NCBI RefSeq assembly: GCF_013694365.1
Contig: NZ_CP059275.1
Coordinates: 372,001-436,000, forward strand
DNA: 64,000 bases
Origin: Limosilactobacillus reuteri
Lineage (GTDB): Bacteria > Bacillota > Bacilli > Lactobacillales > Lactobacillaceae
Direction: 5' to 3'
Shown: piece by piece, positions 54,896-64,000 of the stretch
Layout: each line of letters starts with the position of its first letter
Position numbering within the stretch: the first letter of the stretch is position 1
The notes under the pieces: generated by a model
What the model saw: the letters and a program-made list of their open reading frames with translations, nothing else
What the model was told of the DNA's origin: nothing
Database searches by the model: none
Made by a program: the position numbers and the translations under genes

Positions 54896-56143
54896 ATGGA
54901 TGCAGAAATTATCTCAGTAGGAACTGAAATAGTCCTTGGGCAAATAGTTAATACTAATGCCGCGTACTTAGCTAAAAAACTGACCCAACTTGACTTACCG
55001 GCTACTTATCAAACAACTGTTGACGATCAATCGCAGAGATTAGAGCGGGTTATTAATCATGCTTTGATTCGTGCTCAATTAGTTTTTGTTTGTGGGGGAC
55101 TCGGACCAACTGCAGATGATGTTACGATGCCTACAGTTGCCAAAGCCTTAGGGAAAGAGCTGTGGACTGACGAAGAACACTGGAAATGGATTCAAAAAAC
55201 ATTTGAGCAACGGCAAATAAAAATGGAACCAGAGAATATTCGTCAAGCCCAGTATCCACGGGGAGGAGAGCCACTTGCCAATCCTGTTGGGCTTGCTCTA
55301 GGATGTTGGTATGAAACTAAGGGTAAAGTTGTTGTTGTCTTACCAGGACCACCCGCCGAATTTAAGGCAATGGTTGAAAAGAGTCTGATTCCTAAACTCC
55401 AGCAATATTTTCAAACAGGAAAACAAATTACCAGTCGGACATTAAACTTTTTAGGGCGGCCGGAGTCACAATTAATGGATGAAATTGAAGATGCTACTAA
55501 CGATATACCAGGGATAAGCATTACTTCTTATGTTCAACCAACGGCAATTCAGGTTCGACTCACCGTGCGTGACTTACCAGTGATTGAAGCTGAAGAAAAA
55601 ATTGATCAGGCACAAAAAGCAATTCTTGCAGTTGAAGAACCATTTTTCTTTGGAGTGGGGGATGACCTTACACTTGCTAAAGTCATCGTTGAACAATTAA
55701 AAAGTCGCGGGTGGAAATTGACAGCAGCAGAAAGCTTAACAGGGGGGATGTTCCAAAGTACTATTTGTTCCGTACCAGGAGCCTCGACTGTTTTTAATGG
55801 TGGTTTCGTTACTTATGCTGCTAGTGCAAAGGAAAAGTTATTAGGAATTCCCCACGACACGATTGACCAGTATGGGGTAGTGAGTTCTGAAACTGCTGCG
55901 GCAATGGCAGAAGGGTGTCGACGAAAATTAAATGTTGAAGTTGGGATTGGCTTTACTGGTGTGGCAGGTCCAGATATGTTAGAAGGACAACCAGCGGGGA
56001 CGGTCTGGATTGGACTAGCAATGAAGGGACGCCCAACTAAAACCGTTCAATTACATCTTGCATCCTATGTTGGAAGACAGGCGATTCGTACATTAAGTGT
56101 TCAGTATGGACTTCAATTAATTTACCGTGAACTAAAAAAATAA
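54896..56143 (+). CDS. cinA: CinA competence/damage-inducible protein
   Basis: A 415-residue protein with an N-terminal molybdopterin-binding-like domain (about 1-170; G-T-E-I-V-L-G-Q, G-G-L-G-P-T-A-D-D) and a C-terminal nicotinamide-nucleotide amidohydrolase domain (about 255-410; E-S-L-T-G-G at 279-284). The family recycles NMN and is linked to competence. It lies directly before recA, the classic cinA-recA arrangement. Confidence 0.95.
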   Translation: MDAEIISVGTEIVLGQIVNTNAAYLAKKLTQLDLPATYQTTVDDQSQRLERVINHALIRAQLVFVCGGLGPTADDVTMPTVAKALGKELWTDEEHWKWIQKTFEQRQIKMEPENIRQAQYPRGGEPLANPVGLALGCWYETKGKVVVVLPGPPAEFKAMVEKSLIPKLQQYFQTGKQITSRTLNFLGRPESQLMDEIEDATNDIPGISITSYVQPTAIQVRLTVRDLPVIEAEEKIDQAQKAILAVEEPFFFGVGDDLTLAKVIVEQLKSRGWKLTAAESLTGGMFQSTICSVPGASTVFNGGFVTYAASAKEKLLGIPHDTIDQYGVVSSETAAAMAEGCRRKLNVEVGIGFTGVAGPDMLEGQPAGTVWIGLAMKGRPTKTVQLHLASYVGRQAIRTLSVQYGLQLIYRELKK

Positions 56144-57232
56144 TTGGCTGACCAACGAAAAGCAGCATTAGATGTTGCTATCAGAAAGATCGAAAAGAAC
56201 TTCGGTAAGGGCTCTATTATGCGAATGGGTGACGCCACTGATATGAAGGTTGCTTCAGTTTCTAGTGGTTCCCTTGCTATTGACAAGGCACTTGGAATTG
56301 GTGGATATCCTCGTGGTCGGATAGTTGAAATTTATGGCCCTGAAAGTTCTGGTAAGACTACTGTAGCATTACATGCAGTAGCAGAAGTACAACGTCAAGG
56401 CGGAACAGCAGCCTATATTGATGCTGAAAATGCTCTTGATCCTCAATATGCAGAAGCCTTGGGTGTTAATATTGATGACCTATTGCTTTCACAACCTGAT
56501 AGTGGTGAAGAAGGATTAGAAATTGCTGATGCATTGATTTCCAGTGGGGCAGTTGACTTAGTAATTGTTGATTCAGTTGCAGCATTAGTTCCTCGTGCTG
56601 AAATTGATGGTGATATGGGTGATACCCATGTTGGGTTACAAGCTCGTTTGATGTCTCAGGCTCTTCGAAAACTTTCTGGTGAAATTAATAAGACAAAGAC
56701 AATTGCTATCTTTATTAACCAAATCCGTGAAAAGGTTGGAGTGATGTTTGGTAACCCTGAAACAACAACTGGTGGACGGGCACTTAAATTTTACTCAACT
56801 ATCCGGATGGAAATTCGTCGTGCGGAACAAATTAAGAATGGTACGGATGTTATTGGAAATAAAGCTAAAGTAAAGATTGTTAAAAATAAGGTTGCTCCGC
56901 CATTCAAACGTTGTGAAGTTGACATTATGTATGGTGAGGGAATCTCTAAGACTGGTGAATTGCTGGATATGGCAGTTGAAAACGATCTTGTTGACAAGAG
57001 CGGTGCATGGTATTCATATGGTAATGAACGGATTGGGCAAGGTCGTGAAAATGCTAAAAAGTGGCTTAAGGAACACCCAGATAGCATGAATGAATTAATG
57101 GATAAAGTTCGTGTTGCAAATGGGATGGAACCGTTAAATGAAAAGTCAACGAAAGAAACTGCTGATGATAAAGCCAGTGGTAAGACCGGTGAAAATAAAC
57201 AAGAAACAATTGAAGAAGCAAGTAAAGAATAA
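56144..57232 (+). CDS. recA: Recombinase RecA
   Basis: A 362-residue RecA from a TTG start. Walker A is G-P-E-S-S-G-K-T-T at 65-73, Walker B L-V-I-V-D-S-V near 140, and loop L2 has F-G-N-P-E-T-T. It forms filaments on single-stranded DNA for recombination and SOS induction. The acidic C-terminal tail (about 335-362) is long. Any LexA site upstream has been lost. Confidence 0.97.
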   Translation: MADQRKAALDVAIRKIEKNFGKGSIMRMGDATDMKVASVSSGSLAIDKALGIGGYPRGRIVEIYGPESSGKTTVALHAVAEVQRQGGTAAYIDAENALDPQYAEALGVNIDDLLLSQPDSGEEGLEIADALISSGAVDLVIVDSVAALVPRAEIDGDMGDTHVGLQARLMSQALRKLSGEINKTKTIAIFINQIREKVGVMFGNPETTTGGRALKFYSTIRMEIRRAEQIKNGTDVIGNKAKVKIVKNKVAPPFKRCEVDIMYGEGISKTGELLDMAVENDLVDKSGAWYSYGNERIGQGRENAKKWLKEHPDSMNELMDKVRVANGMEPLNEKSTKETADDKASGKTGENKQETIEEASKE

Positions 57233-58786
57233 GTGAAAATTTTAATGTTCGCCGCGCTTGCTATGGTTGTCGGAATTATTGTCGGCTATGTAATTCGCAA
57301 GGTTTCATATGAAAAACAAGTTGCAGAAGCACATAATGATGCTAAAGGTATTATTTCTAAAGCAAAACAAGAAGCAGTAACGGCGAAAAAAGAAGCTATT
57401 TTAGAAGCGAAAGAAGAGAGTCATCAATACCGCGAGAGAGTGGAAGATGAGTTAAAACAGCGGCGGAGTGAGGTCCAACGACAAGAAGACCGATTACTCC
57501 AACGGGAGGCTTCTTTAGATCATAAGGATAGCGCTCTAGAAAAAAGAGAGAATGCAGTTGGTGTTCGTGAACGTAAATTAGATCAAGAAAAAGAGCAGCT
57601 TCATCAATCAAAGGAACAAGCAGAAGCCTTAATTGAACAACGCAAACAAGAAGTTGAAAAAGTTGCTCAAATGTCACAAGAAGATGCTAAGCAGTTATTA
57701 TTATCTGAAGTAAAAGAACAGTTAAAAACTGAACGAGCAGTAATGATTCGTGACAGTGAACAAGAAGCTGAACTTTCTGCAGAACGTAATGCAAAGAAAT
57801 TAATTGTTGAAGCAATTCAGCGTAGTGCTGCGGATGTTGTCTCAGAGACGACTGTTTCGGTTGTTAATCTTCCTAATGATGATATGAAGGGAAGAATAAT
57901 TGGTCGTGAAGGTCGAAATATTAGAACTTTAGAGACGTTAACAGGTATTGATTTGATTATTGATGATACGCCAGAAGCTGTCGTATTGAGCGGCTTTGAT
58001 CCTGTACGACGTGAGATTGCTAAGATCGCGCTTGAAAAATTAATTCAAGATGGTCGTATTCATCCTGCACGAATTGAAGAAGCAGTTGATAAGGCTCGTA
58101 AGCAGATGGATACTCAACTACGGGAGACTGGTGAGCAAGCATTGTTTGATCTAGGAATTCATTCAATGCATCCAGACCTAATTAAGACGGTCGGAAGAAT
58201 GAAGTACCGGACTAGTTACGGTCAAAATGTCTTAGACCACTCAATCGAAGTTGCTAAGTTAGCCGGAATTATGGCTGCTGAACTTGGGGAAGATGTTACA
58301 TTAGCAAAACGTGCTGGCCTCCTTCATGATATTGGGAAGGCAATTGATCATGAAGTTGATGGTTCACATGTTGAGTTAGGTGTAGAACTAACCCGCAAGT
58401 ATAAAGAAAATAAAGTGGTTATCAATACGATTGCTTCTCACCATGGAGATGTCCCTGCTAATTCTGTAATTGCTGTTCTTGTACAAGCAGCAGATGCAAT
58501 TTCAGGGGCCCGTCCTGGTGCTCGAAGCGAGTCATTAGAACAATACATTCAACGTTTAAAGAAACTAGAAAGCATAGCAAACAGTTATGATGGTGTCGAC
58601 CATAGTTATGCAATTCAAGCTGGTCGAGAACTTCGCGTGATTGTCAAACCGAAGAAGATTTCTGATTTGCAGGCAACAACTTTGTCACATGATATTAAGA
58701 ACAAAATTGAAAAGCAATTAGAATATCCAGGACATATTAAAGTAACCGTTATTCGGGAAGTTCGAGCAGTTGATTATGCTAAATAA
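57233..58786 (+). CDS. rny: Ribonuclease Y
   Basis: A 517-residue endoribonuclease: one N-terminal membrane helix (about 2-20), a long coiled coil (about 25-195), a KH domain with G-R-I-I-G-R-E-G at 220-227 and an HD domain whose H-D is at 365-366. It starts mRNA decay and is anchored in the membrane. It follows recA, as in many Firmicutes. The start is GTG. Confidence 0.96.
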   Translation: MKILMFAALAMVVGIIVGYVIRKVSYEKQVAEAHNDAKGIISKAKQEAVTAKKEAILEAKEESHQYRERVEDELKQRRSEVQRQEDRLLQREASLDHKDSALEKRENAVGVRERKLDQEKEQLHQSKEQAEALIEQRKQEVEKVAQMSQEDAKQLLLSEVKEQLKTERAVMIRDSEQEAELSAERNAKKLIVEAIQRSAADVVSETTVSVVNLPNDDMKGRIIGREGRNIRTLETLTGIDLIIDDTPEAVVLSGFDPVRREIAKIALEKLIQDGRIHPARIEEAVDKARKQMDTQLRETGEQALFDLGIHSMHPDLIKTVGRMKYRTSYGQNVLDHSIEVAKLAGIMAAELGEDVTLAKRAGLLHDIGKAIDHEVDGSHVELGVELTRKYKENKVVINTIASHHGDVPANSVIAVLVQAADAISGARPGARSESLEQYIQRLKKLESIANSYDGVDHSYAIQAGRELRVIVKPKKISDLQATTLSHDIKNKIEKQLEYPGHIKVTVIREVRAVDYAK

Positions 58787-61432
58787 GTGGCAAAAAAAAC
58801 AACACCAATGATGGAACAATATCAAAAGGTAAAAGATCAATATCCAGATGCCTTTTTATTTTACCGACTTGGTGATTTTTATGAGCTATTTAATGACGAT
58901 GCGGTTAAAGGAGCGCAACTTCTTGAGCTAACCTTAACAACGAGAAACCATAGTGCAAAAAATCCAATTCCAATGTGTGGAGTACCCCATCGCGCAGTTA
59001 ACAACTATATTGATATTTTAATTGATAAGGGTTATAAAGTAGCAATCTGTGAACAGATGGAAGACCCTAAAAAGGCGAAGGGAATGGTTAAACGAGCCGT
59101 TACCCGTTTAATTACACCTGGAACGCAAATGGATTTAAATGGTGAACAAGCACGTGATAACAATTATCTTGCAGCGATTAGTGGACAAAATGGGGTATTT
59201 AGTATTGCCTATACCGACTTATCAACTGGGGAGCTTAAAACGACAAGCTTAAATAATGCAAATGACGCGGTTAATGAATTGGTTAATCTCCAAAGCAAGG
59301 AAGTAGTTGTGGACGGTGAGTTGCCAGCTGAAATAACAACTCAATTTAAGCAACGAAATATCCTTCAATCACATCAGCCAACGGTCCTTAAAAATGCTGA
59401 GATTAGTTATCTTACTCAAGACCTTGATGATCAAACTCAACAGCACGTTGTTGCATTACTTGTGTCATACTTATTAACGACCCAAAAACGCTCTTTGGCC
59501 CACCTGCAGAAAGCAATTGCATATCAACCAAGTTCTTTTATGAAGATCGACCACTATTCAAAAACAAATCTTGAATTAATGCGCAATATGCGAAGTGGGA
59601 AGCGTCAGGGGACCTTGGCATGGCTTTTAGATGAGACAAAAACAGCAATGGGCAGTCGTCTTCTTAAACGGTGGATTGACCGGCCGTTGATTAATCAAAA
59701 TGCAATCAGTGAACGACAAGATAAAGTCCAAGAGTTATTAGACCACTATTTTGAGAGAAGTAATTTGCAGCAAGAGTTAATTAAGGTATACGACCTTGAA
59801 CGCTTAGCAGGACGGATTGCCTATGGAAGTGTTAATGGGCGTGACCTTATTCAACTTAAGACTTCCTTAAAGCAAGTTCCTAAAATAAAATACGTTTTAG
59901 AAACCCTTGATTCACCTGTCTTTGAAGAATTGCAAAAACAATTGGATCCCTTGGACGATGTGGCAGATTTAATTGATCAATCAATTGTTGAAGAACCGCC
60001 AATTGCTGTTACTGAAGGTGGCGTGATTAAGGATGGCTATAATGACCAATTAGACCAATACCGTGATGCGATGAATAATGGAAAACAGTGGATTGCGGAC
60101 CTGCAAGAACATGAACGGAAATTAACGGGCATAAATAACCTCAAAATTGGTTATAATCATGTATTTGGCTATTATATTGAGGTTACAAAAGTTAATCTTG
60201 ATAAGCTTCCTAAAGATCGCTATGAGCGTAAACAAACATTAGTTAATGCTGAACGTTTTTCTACTCCAGAATTAAAAGAAAAAGAGGCATTGATAATGGG
60301 AGCGCAAGAAAAGTCAACAGCCTTGGAATATGATATTTTTGTTAAAATCCGTGAACAAGTCAAGGGACAAATTACACGCCTGCAAAAATTAGCACAACAA
60401 CTTGCGGAATTAGATGTACTCCAAAGCTTTGCGGTTGTTAGTGAAGACTACCACTTTGTCCGTCCTAAAATGAATACTGGTCACGTATTAAAAATTAAAG
60501 ATGGTCGTCACCCAGTTGTGGAAAAGTTTATGGGACACCAGGAATATGTGCCTAATAATGTTTTGATGGGAGAAGATACCGATATTCTCCTGATTACTGG
60601 GCCAAACATGTCAGGGAAGAGTACCTATATGCGTCAGCTAGCATTGATTGCGGTAATGGCACAAATTGGTTGCTTTGTCCCTGCTAAATCCGCTGAATTG
60701 CCAATTTTTGATCAAGTCTTTACGCGCATTGGGGCAGCTGACGACTTAATCTCTGGTGAAAGTACCTTCATGGTTGAAATGATGGAAGCCAATAATGCTT
60801 TGACCCATGCCACGGATCGTAGTTTGATTCTCTTTGATGAAATTGGCCGGGGAACCGCAACTTATGATGGGATGGCATTGGCGCAAGCGATTATTGAGTA
60901 CGTTCATCAGCATGTTCGTGCTAAGACGCTATTTTCAACTCACTATCATGAACTGACAGCTCTTGAGAATAGCTTGACGCGGCTTAAAAATGTCCACGTA
61001 GGAGCAACGGAAAAAGATGGGGAGTTAGTATTCTTGCATAAGGTAAGTGCAGGTCCTGCAGATAAGTCTTACGGAATCCACGTGGCTAAACTAGCGGGAA
61101 TGCCATCCTTATTGTTAAAACGTGCAGATACTATTTTGCAAAAATTAGAGCAAAAGGATGTAAAACTACCGAATGCGCCTAAACCGGCAACAGATAATTA
61201 CCATACAGAACCAATATCAGCAAAGATAAATGAAGCGGCACCGGTAAAGAAAGAGTCTGCACCAGTTGTTGAAGATAATGGTCAACTTGAATTATTTGCT
61301 ACTCAACCTGAGAAAAAAGAATCGAGTGTTGATCGGCGGATTTTACATCAATTAAAAGAACTTAATTTAATGGGGATGACACCCATGGATGTAATGAATC
61401 AAATTTATAAGTGGCAGCAGAAATTGAAATAA
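58787..61432 (+). CDS. mutS: DNA mismatch repair protein MutS
   Basis: An 881-residue MutS. The mismatch-binding F-Y-E (D-F-Y-E-L-F) lies near residue 31; Walker [10 protein letters not shown] is at 605-613, followed by the D-E-I-G-R-G-T Walker B. A low-conservation linker (about 800-845) precedes the C-terminal helix-turn-helix. It detects mismatches and recruits MutL, the next gene. Confidence 0.97.
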   Translation: MAKKTTPMMEQYQKVKDQYPDAFLFYRLGDFYELFNDDAVKGAQLLELTLTTRNHSAKNPIPMCGVPHRAVNNYIDILIDKGYKVAICEQMEDPKKAKGMVKRAVTRLITPGTQMDLNGEQARDNNYLAAISGQNGVFSIAYTDLSTGELKTTSLNNANDAVNELVNLQSKEVVVDGELPAEITTQFKQRNILQSHQPTVLKNAEISYLTQDLDDQTQQHVVALLVSYLLTTQKRSLAHLQKAIAYQPSSFMKIDHYSKTNLELMRNMRSGKRQGTLAWLLDETKTAMGSRLLKRWIDRPLINQNAISERQDKVQELLDHYFERSNLQQELIKVYDLERLAGRIAYGSVNGRDLIQLKTSLKQVPKIKYVLETLDSPVFEELQKQLDPLDDVADLIDQSIVEEPPIAVTEGGVIKDGYNDQLDQYRDAMNNGKQWIADLQEHERKLTGINNLKIGYNHVFGYYIEVTKVNLDKLPKDRYERKQTLVNAERFSTPELKEKEALIMGAQEKSTALEYDIFVKIREQVKGQITRLQKLAQQLAELDVLQSFAVVSEDYHFVRPKMNTGHVLKIKDGRHPVVEKFMGHQEYVPNNVLMGEDTDILLITGPNMSGKSTYMRQLALIAVMAQIGCFVPAKSAELPIFDQVFTRIGAADDLISGESTFMVEMMEANNALTHATDRSLILFDEIGRGTATYDGMALAQAIIEYVHQHVRAKTLFSTHYHELTALENSLTRLKNVHVGATEKDGELVFLHKVSAGPADKSYGIHVAKLAGMPSLLLKRADTILQKLEQKDVKLPNAPKPATDNYHTEPISAKINEAAPVKKESAPVVEDNGQLELFATQPEKKESSVDRRILHQLKELNLMGMTPMDVMNQIYKWQQKLK

Positions 61433-63439
61433 ATGGGAAAGATTCATGAATTAGATAATATTTTAGCCAATCAAATTGCTGCCGGTGAAGTAATTGAACG
61501 TCCGGCATCAATTGTAAAAGAATTAGTTGAAAATTCATTGGATGCCCATAGTCACCGTGTAGATATTATTGTTGAAAATTCAGGTTTAGACAGTGTGCGC
61601 GTGATTGATGATGGTGACGGAATCGCTGCTGAAGATATTAGACTAGCATTTCACCGTCATGCAACCAGTAAGATTAATTCTCGCCATGACCTCTTTAAGG
61701 TGCAGACGATGGGATTTCGTGGTGAAGCGTTACCTAGTATTGCTTCAGTCGCTGATGTAACGCTTACGACTGCGCAAGCTGGTCAAGAAGAAGGAACAAT
61801 GATTCATTTGCGAGGAGGAAAAGAATTAGTAGTGAAGCCGGCTGGTGCGCGTCAAGGAACCGATATTAAGGTAACCGACTTATTCTTTAATACTCCTGCG
61901 CGATTAAAGTACTTAAAATCACCTCAAACGGAGCTAACCAGAATTACGGACATCATTAACCGACTTGCCCTTGCAAATCCAGCGGTTGCTTTTAGCTTTA
62001 CCCATAATGGGCGGGAATTATTTCGGTCGGCAGGTAATAATAATTTACAACAAGTAGTTGCCGCAATTTATGGCGTTCAAGCAGGACGTAAGATGCTTGA
62101 GATAAGTGGTGCAGATGATGATTTTAAGGTTAGTGGTTTTGTTTCCTTACCAGAATTAACACGTGCATCACGTCAATATATAACAATCACAATCAACCAT
62201 CGGTATATTCGTAATTTTGAATTAACAAAGGCAATTACTCAGGGATATGAATCAAAACTAATGGTTGGTCGTTATCCGATCGCGGTAATTAACATTGATC
62301 TGGACCCTGTTTTAGTTGATGTGAATGTCCATCCAGCTAAACGCGAGGTTCGTTTGAGCAAAGAACAGCAATTAATAAAATTGATTGCTGAAACGATTCG
62401 GCAGCGGATAGCAGTTGAGAACTTGATTCCGGATGTCGATGCTGACCAATTTATTCCTAATGATGATGAGGTAGCGGACCTTGATCGCCGGTTAAAGGAA
62501 GCATCACCTGTTTATCACGCCGCACCGATTTCGGCAGTGCCGGCAACAGAAAAGGCAGCAACTGAGATTTCAACTCCAGCAGCTGATAATCCAGCACATG
62601 CTGACGCGCTTGATAGTGAGATTCCAGCACCGATCGTTATCCACCATCTTGAAGATTTAAATACGCCCGCAATGCAAAAATTTGATGAGCGTTATCAAAA
62701 TGAAGGTGAAGTTACGCCATTTTCTGCTCCAGTTCCCACTATGACTAAGAAGCCAGTAAAACCTGCAAATATTGAATTGGATGTTCATGATAAACAAGAT
62801 CAGCAGCAAAATCGGTTTCCTGATCTTCAATATATTGGTCAACTTCAGGGAACCTTTTTATTAGCACAAGCAGGAGATGGTCTTTACATTGTTGACCAAC
62901 ATGCTGCTCAGGAGCGAATTAATTATGAGTATTACCGCCAAAAAATTGGGGAAGTGAGCGCTGATCAGCAAAATTTCTTGGTTCCGCTTGTTCTTAATTA
63001 TTCGACTGTCGACGCAATGACAATTAATCAGCATCTCGATACGCTTGCAGCGGTCGGATTAGAATTAGAGTCATTTGGTCAAAATAGTTTTATTTTGCGC
63101 TCCCATCCAACCTGGTTTAAAGAGGGGCAAGAAGAAGACACGGCCAAAGAAATGATTGATTGGTTAATTAAGAATGGAAAGCTAACCGTCAAAGAATTTC
63201 GAATGAAGACAGCGATTATGATGAGCTGCAAGCGGGCTATAAAGGCTAACCACCACCTTGACGAACGGGAAGCTAAAGCCTTGCTGAAACGGTTGCCGCA
63301 ATGTGAGAATCCTTTTAATTGTCCACATGGGCGTCCGGTAACTGTTCATTTTAATGATCAGGATTTAGAAAAAATGTTTAAACGAATTCAGGATTCACAC
63401 ACCCCATATGCAGACGATTTTGATGATCATGAATTTTAA
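61433..63439 (+). CDS. mutL: DNA mismatch repair protein MutL
   Basis: A 668-residue MutL. The GHKL ATPase domain has E-L-V-E-N-S-L-D-A near residue 30 (Glu33 and Asn34), D-D-G-D-G and G-F-R-G-E-A-L. A linker of about 100 residues (about 340-450) leads to the C-terminal dimerisation domain, where D-Q-H-A-A-Q-E-R and C-P-H-G-R-P contribute to the Zn/Mn nicking site. It follows mutS. Confidence 0.97.
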   Translation: MGKIHELDNILANQIAAGEVIERPASIVKELVENSLDAHSHRVDIIVENSGLDSVRVIDDGDGIAAEDIRLAFHRHATSKINSRHDLFKVQTMGFRGEALPSIASVADVTLTTAQAGQEEGTMIHLRGGKELVVKPAGARQGTDIKVTDLFFNTPARLKYLKSPQTELTRITDIINRLALANPAVAFSFTHNGRELFRSAGNNNLQQVVAAIYGVQAGRKMLEISGADDDFKVSGFVSLPELTRASRQYITITINHRYIRNFELTKAITQGYESKLMVGRYPIAVINIDLDPVLVDVNVHPAKREVRLSKEQQLIKLIAETIRQRIAVENLIPDVDADQFIPNDDEVADLDRRLKEASPVYHAAPISAVPATEKAATEISTPAADNPAHADALDSEIPAPIVIHHLEDLNTPAMQKFDERYQNEGEVTPFSAPVPTMTKKPVKPANIELDVHDKQDQQQNRFPDLQYIGQLQGTFLLAQAGDGLYIVDQHAAQERINYEYYRQKIGEVSADQQNFLVPLVLNYSTVDAMTINQHLDTLAAVGLELESFGQNSFILRSHPTWFKEGQEEDTAKEMIDWLIKNGKLTVKEFRMKTAIMMSCKRAIKANHHLDEREAKALLKRLPQCENPFNCPHGRPVTVHFNDQDLEKMFKRIQDSHTPYADDFDDHEF

Positions 63440-64000
63440 TTGTACGAATACTTAACAGGCCTTGTAACTGTTGTTGCACCACAATATATCGTTGTTGATG
63501 TTAATGGGGTTGGCTATAAATTATTAGTTGCTAATCCCTATCGTTATCAAGAGGATCGGACTAAGAAGGTCCAAGTATATGTTTATCAAGCAGTTCGTGA
63601 AGATAATATTTCCTTGTTTGGCTTCACAGATCAAAATGAAAAAAAACTATTTATGCAATTAATCAATGTTTCTGGAATTGGGCCAAAGAGTGCTTTAGCA
63701 ATTTTAGCGAACCCTGATCATCAGGGACTTGTTGATGCAATTACTAATAATAATGTTAACTATTTAACTAAGTTCCCAGGAATCGGGAAAAAGACAGCTT
63801 CGCAAATTGTGTTAGACTTACGTGATAAGCTCACTAATGAAAGCAGCAGCTCATTATTTGCAACAACTCAGCTTACCGTTGATGCAACAGTAAATCGTGA
63901 GTTGAAAGATGCTTTGGAAGCATTGGCTGCATTAGGATACAAGGAACGGGATATTAAAAAGGTTCAAAAGACATTAATGAAAGAAGAACAAATGGCAACT
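63440..64000 (+). CDS. ruvA: Holliday junction helicase subunit RuvA (open at window end)
   Basis: From TTG at 63440 the frame runs 187 codons to the last base with no stop; RuvA is normally about 200 residues, so only the end is missing. The OB-fold domain (1-62) is followed by two helix-hairpin-helix motifs: S-G-I-G-P-K-S near residue 77 and P-G-I-G-K-K-T near 112. The protein recognises Holliday junctions and recruits RuvB. Confidence 0.95.
   Translation, partial: MYEYLTGLVTVVAPQYIVVDVNGVGYKLLVANPYRYQEDRTKKVQVYVYQAVREDNISLFGFTDQNEKKLFMQLINVSGIGPKSALAILANPDHQGLVDAITNNNVNYLTKFPGIGKKTASQIVLDLRDKLTNESSSSLFATTQLTVDATVNRELKDALEALAALGYKERDIKKVQKTLMKEEQMAT

Noticed and set aside
56791..57087. Antisense open frames inside recA and other core genes
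   Set aside because: They lie wholly within well-identified genes with normal motifs and have no recognisable protein character of their own.
29810..64000. A giant operon of tightly packed genes
   Set aside because: Zero spacing applies to unrelated genes everywhere in the window and is a property of how the sequence was assembled, not of transcription.
1..64000. CRISPR arrays, tRNA or rRNA genes, riboswitches and prophage structural genes
   Set aside because: I saw no regularly spaced direct repeats, no cloverleaf-like sequence and no phage genes. Their absence is not informative here, because non-coding DNA has largely been removed.

Overview
The window carries about 75 protein-coding units of a low-GC Firmicute. 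The protein content (RecA/CinA/PgsA/RodZ block, MutS-MutL-RuvA, EzrA, GadB/GadC, an oxalate-degradation pair, an arabinose operon, cydABDC, LuxS) fits a heterofermentative lactobacillus, most likely Limosilactobacillus close to L. reuteri. The species call is inference from remembered families, not from a search.

This is not a natural stretch of chromosome. Almost every gene starts on the base after the previous stop codon, all genes read on the + strand, and there are no promoters, tRNAs, rRNAs or ordinary intergenic spacers. Several joins duplicate bases that natural overlapping genes would share (for example 41259-41274). Some neighbours stand in reversed order: the C-terminal part of gadB precedes its N-terminal part, and the aldo/keto reductase precedes araR although its start is encoded in the araR 3' end. 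The simplest reading is that predicted coding sequences were cut out in genome order, each turned to +, and joined. Three blocks of non-coding DNA survive (4985-5703, 9058-9544, 9878-10243). All are insertion-sequence ends, probably assembly contig ends, and two are followed directly by an inverted copy of the partial transposase gene they contain. Neighbour relations are therefore informative, but spacing, native strand and regulation mostly are not.

Layout. 1-4984: an unidentified gene end, a GNAT acetyltransferase, fragments of manA and of an alcohol dehydrogenase, a low-molecular-weight phosphatase, a lipoprotein, EF-P and a PTS IIC-like membrane protein. 4985-6285: an IS200 remnant, a broken surface-protein gene and a tiny membrane protein. 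6286-8514: a methionine-type binding protein, LuxS, a secreted matrixin protease and a small membrane protein. 8515-10519: IS3, IS605 and IS30 pieces. 10520-18199: an L-arabinose locus (transporter, araB, araD, araA, an acetyltransferase, an aldo/keto reductase, araR). 18200-22954: UspA, RarA, YueI-like, VOC, YaaA and small membrane proteins. 22955-25666: oxalyl-CoA decarboxylase in four pieces and formyl-CoA transferase in three. 25667-29809: a purine permease with an apparent internal deletion, a split gadB and an intact gadC. 29810-37144: rpsD, ezrA, a cysteine desulfurase, thiI, valS. 37145-44227: cydABDC and an NDH-2 type dehydrogenase. 44228-50722: folC, radC, mreBCD and an amino-acid ABC transporter. 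50723-64000: two M16 peptidases, rodZ-like, pgsA, cinA, recA, rny, mutS, mutL and an open-ended ruvA.

Many lesions in the broken genes are single-base length changes in short homopolymers (A6, G6, CC to C); others look like C-to-T nonsense changes or deletions. Real decay of acid-stress and oxalate functions and sequencing error are both possible. I found no convincing undescribed biological system; the most notable signals are the composite architecture and the structured insertion-sequence ends.
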